Of a stretch of 64,000 nt of DNA, positions 18,183 through 26,689 are shown piece after piece. The position numbers were made by a program, and so were the translations under genes. Below the pieces are notes generated by a model. It ran no database searches. It had not been told where the DNA came from and worked only from the letters and a program-made list of their open reading frames with translations. The first letter of the stretch is position 1. Every line of letters starts with the position of its first letter. Location of the stretch: the NCBI RefSeq assembly GCF_036067295.1, contig NZ_CP107954.1, forward strand, positions 5,332,001-5,396,000, read 5' to 3'. This stretch comes from Kribbella sp. NBC_00382. GTDB lineage: Bacteria; Actinomycetota; Actinomycetes; Propionibacteriales; Kribbellaceae.

Positions 18183-18961
18183 CACCAGTGGATCTGCAAC
18201 TGTCCGGGAAGATCGCGGTGGTCACGGGAGCCAGCAAGGGGATCGGGCTGGCCTGTGTCGAGGCGCTGGCCTGGGAGGGGGTGCAGGTGGTTGGCATCTC
18301 ACGTGATCCCGGCAACCTGGTTGCCGCCCAGAAGCTGCTCGCGGAGAAGGAGCTCGGGTTCGATGCCGAGGCGGTCGATCTGACGGATCCGGTGGCGACG
18401 GCCGGGGTGTTCGAGCGGATCGGGATCCCGGACATTTTGATCAACTGTGCCGGCGCAGCCCGGCGTACACCGCTGGCGGAGCTGGACAGCAAGGCGTTAC
18501 ATGCGGCGATGGAGGCGAAGTACTTCACCTATATGCATGCGACCGAGGCGGTCGTCCGCGGGATGGCCGCGCGGGGGTCGGGTTCGATCGTGAACATCGT
18601 CGGGCAGGGTGGCAAGGCGGCCAATCCGCTGCACATCGGCGGCGGTGCGGCGAACGCGGCGCTGATGCTCGCGTCCGTCGGCTATGCCAAGGCGTACGCC
18701 GATCAAGGGGTCCGGGTGAACGTGATCAACCCAGGAATGACCCGCACCGGTCGCGTCGACGAAGGCCTCGACGCCGCAGTCCGCGCCACCGGTCGCCCCA
18801 AGGAAGAACTACTCGCCGAGATGGTCGCCGAGATCCCGCTAGGCCGAGCCGCCGACCCCGCCGAGGTCGCCAACCTCGCCATCTTCCTCGCCTCGCCCAA
18901 AGCCAGCTACGTCACCGGCGCAGTCATCCCGATGGACGGCGGCGTCACCTCGGTCATCTAG
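18179..18961 (+). CDS. SDR family oxidoreductase with atypical catalytic site
   Basis: A 260-residue short-chain dehydrogenase-like protein. The cofactor motif TGASKGIG, the NCAGAAR segment and the C-terminal ASPKASYVTGAVIPMDGG are normal. Where the family has Tyr-x-x-x-Lys, this protein reads HIGGGAANAALML, so both catalytic residues appear replaced. It may still reduce a substrate by another arrangement, as seen in divergent SDR groups, or may only bind cofactor. ATG at 18179 overlaps the HxlR stop (ATGA); GTG at 18188 is an alternative. Confidence 0.85.
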   Translation: MTPVDLQLSGKIAVVTGASKGIGLACVEALAWEGVQVVGISRDPGNLVAAQKLLAEKELGFDAEAVDLTDPVATAGVFERIGIPDILINCAGAARRTPLAELDSKALHAAMEAKYFTYMHATEAVVRGMAARGSGSIVNIVGQGGKAANPLHIGGGAANAALMLASVGYAKAYADQGVRVNVINPGMTRTGRVDEGLDAAVRATGRPKEELLAEMVAEIPLGRAADPAEVANLAIFLASPKASYVTGAVIPMDGGVTSVI

Positions 18962-18966
18962 GCCTC

Positions 18967-18983
18967 GTGACGCTGCGCGTCAC
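18967..18983 (+). terminator. Small hairpin after SDR gene
   Basis: Arms GTGACGC and GCGTCAC with a 3-nt loop, 5 nt after the SDR stop. No U-run. Confidence 0.4.
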
Positions 18984-19011
18984 CTCGGCCGTTCAAGTGC
19001 GGGGGACGTGA

Positions 19012-19049
19012 GAAGAGGACGGATCGCGGGCAGGCGGTCCGTCCCCTTC
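19012..19049 (+). terminator. Terminator-like hairpin
   Basis: Arms GAAGAGGACGGA and TCCGTCCCCTTC pair at 11 of 12 positions around a 14-nt loop. Probably the main stop for the HxlR-SDR transcript, and perhaps for the vanished gene on the other strand. Confidence 0.55.
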
Positions 19050-19062
19050 GCACGGCTCGGGG

Positions 19063-19155
19063 CTAGACGGTGATCCAGTCGATGTCGGCGATGTAGCCCG
19101 ATGGGTTGGAGATCTTGAGGGAGGGTCCTCCGTGTGGGCGGAACGTGGACCGAGC
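19063..19155 (-). pseudogene. C-terminal remnant of a carbohydrate-binding-module protein
   Basis: On the minus strand the last 30 codons before a TAG read as a beta-sandwich end with NPSGYIADIDWITV, the kind of sequence that closes CBM6/CBM35 domains of secreted glycosidases. An in-frame stop lies directly upstream (19156-19158), and no longer frame exists, so only a stub is left. The rest of this gap (18962-19299) holds two hairpins, an operator-like palindrome and the promoter of the next gene. Confidence 0.4.
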
Positions 19156-19170
19156 CTAGGGTTGCTTAAT

Positions 19171-19186
19171 TTACTTGGTCAAGTAA
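19171..19186. promoter_or_regulatory. Operator-like palindrome
   Basis: TTACTTG and CAAGTAA around GT, extended to GCTTA and TAAGC outside with a 2-nt bulge on the left. It is AT-rich in a GC-rich setting and looks like an operator for a sugar-responsive repressor (ROK or similar). It lies between the CBM remnant and the lysyl-oxidase-like gene and could serve either. Confidence 0.5.
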
Positions 19187-19299
19187 TAAGCGTCGGTAAC
19201 TTTAGGTGACGGATGTCTTCGCAGGCTGTAACACAACTGCCGTCCAACTGAGATCAACCTTGGCGGGGGTCTGCGGGTCTCTCTCTACGTAAGGGATCG

Positions 19300-20892
19300 A
19301 TGACCCGTGTGAGGCGGGTCTGCCCGAACGGGAGGGGATTGATCATCAACATTTCACGGAAGTTCGGTCGTACGGCGGTGGCCGTGACCGGAGCCGCGAC
19401 ACTCGTCGCGCTCGCGGCGGGGGCCGCGGGCGCAGCGACGTCCACACCGCAGGCGGCGGCCCAGCCGCAGCTGAAGCTGGTGGCCGGCAGTACCGATGTG
19501 ACGCTCGACCGGTACCCCGAGGGTGGCGGGGTCGTGCTCGACCTCGGCACCCACATGGTGGCCGGCGCCAAACCGATCGAGATCCGGGCGACGCGCAAGT
19601 CGTACAACGACCCGGTCGTCGGCAGCCAGATCGTCGACGGCAAGCCCAAGGCGCTGCCGGCCGGCTCGGTGACGGACTTCGGCGGCCTGGCGAAGTTCCT
19701 GCACCTGACCATCACCGATGCCACCGGCAAGAAGGTCTACGACAAGGACCGCAGCTTCTGCCTCAACGGCGAGGGCTCGCGGACCCGGCCGGACGCGCCG
19801 GCCACCTCGCCGTACCCGGAGGGGTGCAGCGCGAACCCGTTCACGCTCGGCGCGGTCTGGGGTCTGCAGGCCGGCTGGTCGTCGAACACCACCAGCTACT
19901 ACGGCAACGACGAGGACGTCGACCTGCCGGAGGGCAAGTACACGGCGAAACTGACCGTCAACAAGGCGTACAAGGACTTCTTCAAGATCGGCGCGTACGA
20001 CTCGGCCGTGACGCTGAAGGTGACGGTCAAGAACGTCGAGAACTGCGGCCATGGCGTCGCCGAGGGCTGCAAGCAGGCCTTCGCGAAGGCTCAGGCAGCG
20101 GCGCTCACCAAGAACGGTGTCGCGGCCAAGTCGGCGAAGATCGCGGCCAAGCCGCACACACAGCGGCCGGTCGGCAAGGCAGCGGTTCCGGCGGGTCCGA
20201 AGCCGGACCTGCGGTCGGTACCGGCGTGGGGGATCCAGGTCACCACCGGTGAGGAAGGCACGCCGGAGGCCGACAAGGACTACCTGGCGTTCTCGGCAAC
20301 GGTGTGGAACGCGGGCCCGTCGCCGCTGGTGCTGGACGGTTTCCGGCAGCAGGGCAAGGACCTGATGGACGCGTACCAGTACTTCTACGACGCGAACGGC
20401 AAGGAGGTCGGGTACCAGAACACCGGCACGATGGAGTGGGACCCGCGGGAAGGCCACACCCACTGGCACTTCACCGACTTCGCCCGCTACAGCCTGCTGA
20501 GCTCCAAGCAGACCGAGGTCGTCCGCAGCCAGAAGGAAGCCTTCTGCCTGGCCGCGACCGACGCCATCGACTACACGGTCAAGAACGCCAACTGGCACCC
20601 GTCGAACACCGATCTGCACACCGCGTGCGGCAACCACGGATCGCTGTCGGTCCGCGAGGTGCTGGACGTCGGATCGGGTGACACCTACGAGCAGTTCCGT
20701 CCCGGCCAGTCCTTCGACATCACCGGCCTGGCGAACGGCACGTACTACATCCAGGTTCAGGCGAACCCGGAGAAGCGGCTGATCGAGTCGAGCACGGCGA
20801 ACAACGTCGCCCTCCGCAAGGTGATCCTGGGCGGCACGCTGCACCACCGCACGGTCAAGGTTCCGCCGGTCGGTCTGATCGACGTTCCGTGA
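19300..20892 (+). CDS. Secreted lysyl-oxidase-like protein
   Basis: A 530-residue exported protein. A basic N-terminus is followed by a hydrophobic signal segment (AVAVTGAATLVALAAGAAGAA). The C-terminal third resembles the copper/quinone amine-oxidase domain of lysyl oxidases: EGHTHWHFTDFARYSLL puts His386, His388 and His390 in a likely copper site. Lysyl oxidase oxidises peptidyl lysine to an aldehyde. The first 250 residues contain a beta-rich region with AWGL/GWSS segments and no recognised domain. ATG at 19300 has AAGGGA upstream; TTG at 19339 after GGGAGGGG is an alternative start. Ends with a strong terminator. Confidence 0.75.
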   Translation: MTRVRRVCPNGRGLIINISRKFGRTAVAVTGAATLVALAAGAAGAATSTPQAAAQPQLKLVAGSTDVTLDRYPEGGGVVLDLGTHMVAGAKPIEIRATRKSYNDPVVGSQIVDGKPKALPAGSVTDFGGLAKFLHLTITDATGKKVYDKDRSFCLNGEGSRTRPDAPATSPYPEGCSANPFTLGAVWGLQAGWSSNTTSYYGNDEDVDLPEGKYTAKLTVNKAYKDFFKIGAYDSAVTLKVTVKNVENCGHGVAEGCKQAFAKAQAAALTKNGVAAKSAKIAAKPHTQRPVGKAAVPAGPKPDLRSVPAWGIQVTTGEEGTPEADKDYLAFSATVWNAGPSPLVLDGFRQQGKDLMDAYQYFYDANGKEVGYQNTGTMEWDPREGHTHWHFTDFARYSLLSSKQTEVVRSQKEAFCLAATDAIDYTVKNANWHPSNTDLHTACGNHGSLSVREVLDVGSGDTYEQFRPGQSFDITGLANGTYYIQVQANPEKRLIESSTANNVALRKVILGGTLHHRTVKVPPVGLIDVP

Positions 20893-20916
20893 TGACGCGT
20901 TAACTGCTGAACGCTG

Positions 20917-20947
20917 AGGCGGCCCTTCCTGGGGGAGGGCCGCCTTT
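20917..20947 (+). terminator. Rho-independent-like terminator
   Basis: Perfect 10-bp arms AGGCGGCCCT and AGGGCCGCCT with a 9-nt loop, followed by TT; outer AACGC and GCGTT can extend the stem. Ends the lysyl-oxidase-like transcript. Confidence 0.75.
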
Positions 20948-21012
20948 GCGTTGTCCGGGTCCTGGGTACAGGTGGTGGAATGGCAGCAGCCGACACCGCA
21001 GGGAGAGCGACG

Positions 21013-21711
21013 ATGACCGAGGAACGCCGGATCGAGGCCGAGATCCCGCTGGACGCGACTCCCGACGAGGTGTGGGAGGCGATCGCGACCGAGGCCGGCC
21101 TGACCGCGTGGTTCGCGCCGATGGACCCGGCGCCGGACGAGAACGGGGTGTCGGCCGACGGCGTCGTACTCCGCTGGGAGCCCGGTATCGGGTTCGCGAT
21201 CCAGGCCGAGACGAGCGCTTTCGAGTACCTGATCGAGCCGCAGGACGACGGCTCGTCGATCCTGCGCTTCGTCCAGACCGGATTCCTGGGGGACGACTGG
21301 GAAGCGGAGTACGAGGCGACCGCGCGCGGCTGGGACCTCTACTTCCATACGCTGCAGCTGTACGTGTCGGGCTTCCATGGCGCGCCCGCCACCTATGTGG
21401 TTGCTGAAGGCCCCGCTTGGTCGGGCACGCCTGAGGCCTGGCAGAAGCTGCGCGACGCGGTCGGCGGCGAGGTCGGTACGAAGGTCGAGCTGGACGTCTA
21501 CGGGCTCGGTATCGTCGTCGGAGAGGTGGACTACGACGGCCCAAGTCATCTCGGGATCACCACCGAGTACGCGATGCTCCGCTTCCACAACCGGAGCCTG
21601 CTCGGCATGCCCGTTGCCCTCGGCCACCATTACTACGGCCCCGGCCAGGACGCCAAGCGCCTTGAGGACGCCTGGCAATCCTGGCTCACGGAGTTCTACC
21701 TAGCTCAGTAG
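21013..21711 (+). CDS. SRPBCC/AHSA1-domain protein
   Basis: A 232-residue protein with the START-like AHSA1 start (RIEAEIPLDATPDEVWEAIATEAGLTAWFAP). The first 140 residues form this domain; the second part (PEAWQKLRDAVGGEVGTKVELDVYGLG) is a less clear extension. Family members bind hydrophobic ligands or act as stress-related cochaperone-like proteins. ATG at 21013 has GGGAGAG 5 nt upstream. Tail overlaps the convergent MFS gene by 7 bp. Confidence 0.8.
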   Translation: MTEERRIEAEIPLDATPDEVWEAIATEAGLTAWFAPMDPAPDENGVSADGVVLRWEPGIGFAIQAETSAFEYLIEPQDDGSSILRFVQTGFLGDDWEAEYEATARGWDLYFHTLQLYVSGFHGAPATYVVAEGPAWSGTPEAWQKLRDAVGGEVGTKVELDVYGLGIVVGEVDYDGPSHLGITTEYAMLRFHNRSLLGMPVALGHHYYGPGQDAKRLEDAWQSWLTEFYLAQ

Positions 21712-23222
21712 TGCAACGGCTTCTTCCTAGTACGCCGGGGTCGCGGGTGCTCAACGTCCTGCTGATGGTGCCTCCGAGCGATCGTGCGCGGCCGCTCGAT
21801 CCGCGGCGCCGCCGGCCGCTCGACCCGTACTTCGGTCTGCTTCAGCCCGAGTCGCGGCGGCTGCAGCCACGGTGAGCGGGTGTCCGAGCGGACCACGACG
21901 ACCCGGAACCGGCCGGTCCGGGCGAGCTTGATCCCGATCGCGATCGTCGCGATGGCCGGGATCATCCCGGCCAGCAGCAGACCGAACCGGGCACCCCAGT
22001 GCTGGGCGATCCAGCCGACGGTCGGTCCGCCGATCGCTCCACCGCCGATGAAGACCAGGTTGTAGATCCCGGCGACCCGGCCGCGGAGTCCGTCGGGAGT
22101 GGTGAGCTGAACCATCGACTGCGCAGCCGTGAGGAACATCAGCGTCGCCATACCGAGCGCGGCGAGCAGCGGCAGGAACGTCCAGAGCGACGGCTGGATC
22201 GCGGCCACCATCTCGGTCACCGCGAGGATCGAGGCGATCGCGACGAGGTTGCGCAGCCTGGTCGGCCGGACTCTCCTTGCCGACAGCAACGCTCCGGTCA
22301 GTGAGCCGACCGCAACGACGGAGTTCAGTACGCCGTACCCGGTGGCGCCGGTGTGGAAGACGCGATCCGCGAACGCGGTCAACGTGACCGGCAGGCTGAT
22401 CGTGAACATGCCGTAGACACCGACCAGCGCGATCGCCCACCGGACAGCGGGCTCGTGGAACGCGTACTTCACGCCTGCTTTTAATCCATCACGGATCTTG
22501 ATCCCCGCGCCGGCCTTGCGGGCAGCCTGCAGGCCGGGCATTTCGCTCTCGCGCATCATCGTCAGCGCGGTGATCGAGCCGAAGAAGGTCAGCGCGTTGA
22601 GCGTGAAGGCCCAGCCGGTGCCGACGGTGCCGAGCAGCGCGCCCCCGAGGGCCGGGCCGATCAGGCTGCCGAGCTGGAACGTCGACGAGACCATGCTGAT
22701 CGCGTTGCGGAGCCGCTGCTTGCCGACGAGCTCGGTGACGAAGGACTGCCGGGTGGGGTTGTCGACGGCGGTCGCGAGGCCCAGGAAGAGGGCCAGTGAG
22801 TAGACCTGCCAGACCTGGACCTGGCCGGTGAACGCGAGGGTGGCGAGGATCGCGGCCGCCAGACCCATCGTGGACTGGGTGACCAGCAAGATCCTGCGCT
22901 TCGGGAAACGGTCGGCGATCACCCCGCCGTACAGGCCGAGCAGGAGGGTGGGCAGGAACTGGAGGGCGGTCGTGATGCCGACCGCGGTGGCGCTGCCGGT
23001 CAGTGTCAGGACCAGCCAGTCCTGGGCGATGCGCTGGACCCAGCCGCCGGTCGAGCTGACGAACAATCCGCTCACCAGGAGGCGGAAGTTACGGACCTGC
23101 AGAGCGCTGAAGGTGTCTCGGAAACCCGGCCTCTTGAGAGCGTCTTCGGGTTTCGCGGTGATGGTGCGGTGGGTGTGGAAATCGGCGACGGGGTGGACAG
23201 AACCGGTGGCCCGGGTGGTCAA
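21705..23222 (-). CDS. MFS transporter, EntS-like
   Basis: A 505-residue protein with 12 predicted membrane helices and the MFS loop-2/3 signature GGVIADRFPKRRILL. It belongs to the MFS_3/EntS-like branch that exports siderophores or drugs. The start is TTG at 23222. A 60-residue basic, arginine-rich C-terminal tail is present. Divergent from a LysR regulator, which is the natural candidate for control. Confidence 0.86.
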   Translation of the reverse strand: MTTRATGSVHPVADFHTHRTITAKPEDALKRPGFRDTFSALQVRNFRLLVSGLFVSSTGGWVQRIAQDWLVLTLTGSATAVGITTALQFLPTLLLGLYGGVIADRFPKRRILLVTQSTMGLAAAILATLAFTGQVQVWQVYSLALFLGLATAVDNPTRQSFVTELVGKQRLRNAISMVSSTFQLGSLIGPALGGALLGTVGTGWAFTLNALTFFGSITALTMMRESEMPGLQAARKAGAGIKIRDGLKAGVKYAFHEPAVRWAIALVGVYGMFTISLPVTLTAFADRVFHTGATGYGVLNSVVAVGSLTGALLSARRVRPTRLRNLVAIASILAVTEMVAAIQPSLWTFLPLLAALGMATLMFLTAAQSMVQLTTPDGLRGRVAGIYNLVFIGGGAIGGPTVGWIAQHWGARFGLLLAGMIPAIATIAIGIKLARTGRFRVVVVRSDTRSPWLQPPRLGLKQTEVRVERPAAPRIERPRTIARRHHQQDVEHPRPRRTRKKPLHY

Positions 23223-23318
23223 GAGTCATCCCTACGGAAGTGGACTAGTCAGGGGAGGTCTCCTCCATCCTCACGGGGTGAGACCGGATTCCGACAGCGA
23301 ATTACTCCTATTAGTCTT

Positions 23319-23333
23319 ATTGCGTCCCGCAAT
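23319..23333. promoter_or_regulatory. LysR-type box between MFS and LysR genes
   Basis: ATTGCG and CGCAAT around TCC, matching the T-N11-A rule of LTTR sites. It ends 10 nt before the chosen LysR start, consistent with autoregulation. Confidence 0.55.
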
Positions 23334-23343
23334 GAGAGGTGTG

Positions 23344-24219
23344 ATGGTGGCCTACGATCCGGACCAGTTGCGCACGTTCCTGGCGGTCGCGCAGTCGCTG
23401 AGCTTTACCCAGGCCGCGGAACGGCTGGGTATCCGGCAGCCGACGGTCAGCCAGCACGTTCGCAAACTCGAGACGGCGGTCGGGCGGCCGCTGTTCGTCC
23501 GCGACACGCGGACCGTGACGCTGACCGCGGACGGTGAGGCGATGGCCGGGTTCGCCCGGACGATCCTCGCGGCGCACGAGGAGGCGGCCGGGTACTTCAC
23601 CGGCTCGGAGCTGCGTGGGCGGCTACGGTTCGGGGTGACCGACGATCTTGCGCTGACTCCGTTGCCACGGATTCTGCGGGACTTCCGGCAGTTGTACCCG
23701 CGGATCGACCTCGAGCTGACCGTTGCCCAGAGCCCCAATCTGTTGCGGCGGGTGGAGTCGGGTCATCTCGATCTGGCGTACGTCAAGCACAGTATGGGCG
23801 GTGGGTACGAGCCGAACGGGCGGGTGGTCCGGCGGGATCCACTCGTCTGGGCCGGGATCGCCGGCACCCGGATCGCGCCTGATGGGCCGGTTCCGTTGGT
23901 TGCTTATCAGGCGCCTAGTCTCAGTCGCTCGCTCGGCGTTCAGACGCTCGAGCAGGCTGGGCGGTCGTGTCGCATCACTTGCATCGTTCGCGGGGTCAAT
24001 GGGGTGCTGGCCGCGGTCCGGGCGGGGTTGGGGATCGCGATCTTCGCGCGGTCGCTGATGCCGGCCGACCTGGTCGAGCCGCCGCCGAGTGCGGGGCTGC
24101 CGGAGTTGCCGGCCATCGACCTGGTCCTGATCACCAACCCACGAGCAGCCAAGGAACCCGCCGAGGCACTCACCTCGGCAATCCTCAGCAACAACGCTCC
24201 GCTCAAGCCAGCCGACTAG
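23344..24219 (+). CDS. LysR family transcriptional regulator
   Basis: A 291-residue LTTR. HTH: LRTFLAVAQSLSFTQAAERLGIRQPTVSQHVRKLE; the effector-binding domain begins near residue 85 (LRGRLRFGVTDDLALTPLP). ATG at 23344 has GAGAGGT upstream; an in-frame ATG at 23332 would place the LTTR box inside the gene, so it is less likely. Divergent from the MFS exporter, which it probably controls. Confidence 0.88.
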   Translation: MVAYDPDQLRTFLAVAQSLSFTQAAERLGIRQPTVSQHVRKLETAVGRPLFVRDTRTVTLTADGEAMAGFARTILAAHEEAAGYFTGSELRGRLRFGVTDDLALTPLPRILRDFRQLYPRIDLELTVAQSPNLLRRVESGHLDLAYVKHSMGGGYEPNGRVVRRDPLVWAGIAGTRIAPDGPVPLVAYQAPSLSRSLGVQTLEQAGRSCRITCIVRGVNGVLAAVRAGLGIAIFARSLMPADLVEPPPSAGLPELPAIDLVLITNPRAAKEPAEALTSAILSNNAPLKPAD

Positions 24220-24281
24220 CCGCCCCGCGCTCCGCCTCGCCCGGCGCCCGCACACCGCGCCCGCGCCCCACCCCGGCCGCG

Positions 24282-25097
24282 CTAGCGGATCAGGGCGTCG
24301 CCTCGGAGGACCAGGGCGAGGATGCTGATGGCAGCCACGGCGATCGTGACGAGGAATGGCGCGTTCTTCCACAGGACGATCACGGCGAGCAGGGCGGCGA
24401 CCACGATCAGGGTGAGCCAGCCGATCGCGCCCAGCGGGCCTGGCGGGGCGATCACCAGGAGGGCCGTGGCGACGGCGAGGGGTAGCGGAGCGGCGTACCG
24501 GGCTAGTTTGCCGAGGCGTTGGGGCCAGCCTTCGACGCCGGTGGCCAGGTCGTCAGCCAGATCCGGTACTACGTTCGCGAGATGGGCGCCGACTCCGAGT
24601 AGCGCCGTAGCGGCTGATGCCCACCAAGGGGCCCAGCGGTCGGCGGTGCCGAGCGTGACGAAGGACGGCAGCAGGCCGAAGGCCACGGCGTACGGGAGCC
24701 AGGAGATCCGGGTCGACTTGAGGCCGAGGTTGTAACCCCAGGCGGCCGCCACGCCGACCAGATGCGCCAGGCCGGCCAGCACGCCGCTGGCGAGCGAGAG
24801 TGGGACGCAGGCAACTACCATCGAGATCGCGCCGATCCACAGGGTCCGGCGACTCACCAGTCCGAGCACGATTGGTTTGTCGCTCCGGTGGACACTGGTG
24901 TCGCGGGGTGCGTCAATCGCGTCATTGCTCCAGCCGATCGAGAGGTGGCCGGTGAGGATTGCTGCTGCGACTAACAGGCACCCGGAGGCGTTGCGGCCTG
25001 CCGACCAGGCGACGACGGTGACCAGGGTGGTGACGGCAACGGTCGGGCCGGGATGGCTCGCCATCGCGAGCCCCTTGAGTACTCTCAGCCCGCTCAC
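24282..25097 (-). CDS. UbiA-like prenyltransferase
   Basis: About 271 residues and eight hydrophobic helices. First aspartate motif [20 protein letters not shown], second motif DLADDLATG, both required for Mg-prenyl diphosphate binding in the UbiA superfamily. The start is uncertain: GTG at 25097 gives the N-terminus [19 protein letters not shown], which looks right for the family; ATG at 25064 has a better RBS (AAGGGG). Divergent from a type III PKS operon 18 bp away, suggesting a prenylated phenolic product. Confidence 0.82.
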   Translation of the reverse strand: MSGLRVLKGLAMASHPGPTVAVTTLVTVVAWSAGRNASGCLLVAAAILTGHLSIGWSNDAIDAPRDTSVHRSDKPIVLGLVSRRTLWIGAISMVVACVPLSLASGVLAGLAHLVGVAAAWGYNLGLKSTRISWLPYAVAFGLLPSFVTLGTADRWAPWWASAATALLGVGAHLANVVPDLADDLATGVEGWPQRLGKLARYAAPLPLAVATALLVIAPPGPLGAIGWLTLIVVAALLAVIVLWKNAPFLVTIAVAAISILALVLRGDALIR

Positions 25098-25115
25098 CGA
25101 CCCAACGATGCCACG

Positions 25116-26162
25116 ATGACCCGGATCGCCGCGGTGCAGGCGGCGTTGCCGCCGCATCGGTACGCGCAACAGGAGCTGACCGACGCCTTCGCCGAGATCT
25201 GCCTCCCGGACGGCAAGGGGATCGGGCTACTCCGCCGGCTGCACGCGAACGCCGGGGTGTCGCATCGGCATCTGGCGCTGCCGCTGGAGCGGTACGCCGT
25301 ACTGAAGGACTTCGGCGAGGCCAACGACGCGTGGATCTCGGTGGCTGTGGACCTCGGTGCCGAGGCGGTGTCGGGTGCGCTCGCTGCTGCTGGGCTGACG
25401 GTGGATGACGTCGACGTTTTGATGTTCACGACCGTGACCGGGGTTGCGGCGCCGTCGATCGACGCTCGGGTCGCGATGCGGCTCGGGTTGCGGGAGGACG
25501 TCAAGCGGCTGCCGTTGTTCGGGCTGGGGTGTGTCGGGGGAGCGGCGGGGATCGCGCGATTGCATGACTACCTCAAGGCCTGGCCGGGGCAGGTCGCAGT
25601 ACTGCTGTCTGTGGAACTTTGTTCGCTGACGCTTCAGCGGGACGACTCGTCGCTGCCGAATCTGGTGGGTGGCGCGTTGTTTGGGGATGGGGCGGCGGCC
25701 GTCGTGCTGACTGGGTCGGAGCATCCCGCCGCGGCTGGGCCGTCTGTTGTGGCGACGCGCTCGCGGCTCTACCCGGACTCGGAGCGGGTGATGGGGTGGG
25801 ATGTGGGGTCCGGCGGGTTCCGGATCGTGCTGGGTGCGGATGTACCGCAGGTGGTTCGGCAGTACCTCGGTGGTGATGTGACCGCGTTCCTGGCGGCTCA
25901 TGGACTGACCATTCCCGAGATCGGTACTTGGGTGAGTCATCCGGGCGGGCCGAAGGTGCTCGAGGCCGTCGCGGAGACGTTGGAGTTGAGACCTGGTGCG
26001 CTCGACCTGACCTGGAAGTCGCTCGACGCCGTCGGCAACTTGTCCTCGTCGTCGGTGCTGCACGTGCTCGGTGACACCCTCCGCCTGGATCCTTCGGGTA
26101 TGGGCGTATTGCTCGCGATGGGCCCAGGCTTCTGTTCCGAGCTCGTACTCCTGGAGTGGTGA
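25116..26162 (+). CDS. Type III polyketide synthase (chalcone/alkylresorcinol synthase-like)
   Basis: A 348-residue thiolase-fold enzyme. The catalytic triad is intact: Cys139 in [10 protein letters not shown], His275 in VSHPGGPKV and Asn308 in GNLSSSSVL. The length and the two downstream genes resemble the srsA-srsB-srsC cluster of Streptomyces griseus, which makes phenolic lipids from a fatty starter and malonyl-CoA. Product length and cyclisation cannot be read from the sequence. The next gene starts on its stop (TGATG). Confidence 0.88.
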   Translation: MTRIAAVQAALPPHRYAQQELTDAFAEICLPDGKGIGLLRRLHANAGVSHRHLALPLERYAVLKDFGEANDAWISVAVDLGAEAVSGALAAAGLTVDDVDVLMFTTVTGVAAPSIDARVAMRLGLREDVKRLPLFGLGCVGGAAGIARLHDYLKAWPGQVAVLLSVELCSLTLQRDDSSLPNLVGGALFGDGAAAVVLTGSEHPAAAGPSVVATRSRLYPDSERVMGWDVGSGGFRIVLGADVPQVVRQYLGGDVTAFLAAHGLTIPEIGTWVSHPGGPKVLEAVAETLELRPGALDLTWKSLDAVGNLSSSSVLHVLGDTLRLDPSGMGVLLAMGPGFCSELVLLEW

Positions 26163-26689
26163 TGGACTCGTCGTTGTGGTGGTACGTCGCGCTGGTGCTC
26201 GCGGTCGGGCTCGAGCGGGTCGCCGAGCTGGTCGTCTCATTGCGCAATGCGGCCTGGAGCTTCAAGCAGGGTGGAGTGGAGTCGGGCAAGGGGCACTACC
26301 CGTTCATGGTGGTGCTGCATACCGGGTTCCTGGCCGGGTGTCTGGTCGAGGCGATCGTGGCGGACCGGCCGTTCATCCCGGCGCTCGGGTGGTCGATGCT
26401 TTTGATTGTGCTCGCGGCGCAGGGGTTGCGGTGGTGGTGCATCACGGTGCTCGGGCATCAGTGGAACACCCGGGTGATCGTCGTACCGGGATTGTCGTTG
26501 GTTGCCGCTGGCCCCTATAAGTTTCTGCGGCATCCCAACTACGTCGCCGTGGTGGCGGAGGGGGTCGCGCTGCCGCTGGTGCACACGGCGTGGGTGACGG
26601 CCGTGGTATTCCTGCTGCTGAACATCCCGTTGCTGACCGTCCGGATCCGCGCGGAGGAAGCGGCGTTGGACTCTGCGCTGACAAAGTGA
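26162..26689 (+). CDS. Isoprenylcysteine carboxyl methyltransferase (ICMT)-like membrane methyltransferase
   Basis: A 175-residue membrane protein with four or five hydrophobic helices and the ICMT C-terminal signature GPYKFLRHPNYVAVVAEGVALPL, with the SAM-contacting RIRAEEAAL end. In srs-type clusters the corresponding protein methylates the phenolic hydroxyl of an alkylresorcinol or quinol, not a protein. Start overlaps the PKS stop (TGATG); the downstream FAD gene overlaps its stop (GTGA). Same operon. Confidence 0.84.
   Translation: MDSSLWWYVALVLAVGLERVAELVVSLRNAAWSFKQGGVESGKGHYPFMVVLHTGFLAGCLVEAIVADRPFIPALGWSMLLIVLAAQGLRWWCITVLGHQWNTRVIVVPGLSLVAAGPYKFLRHPNYVAVVAEGVALPLVHTAWVTAVVFLLLNIPLLTVRIRAEEAALDSALTK

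Noticed and set aside
22828-23343. N-terminal extension of the LysR gene
   Set aside because: Overlaps the divergent MFS gene in antisense; LysR HTH begins only after 23344.
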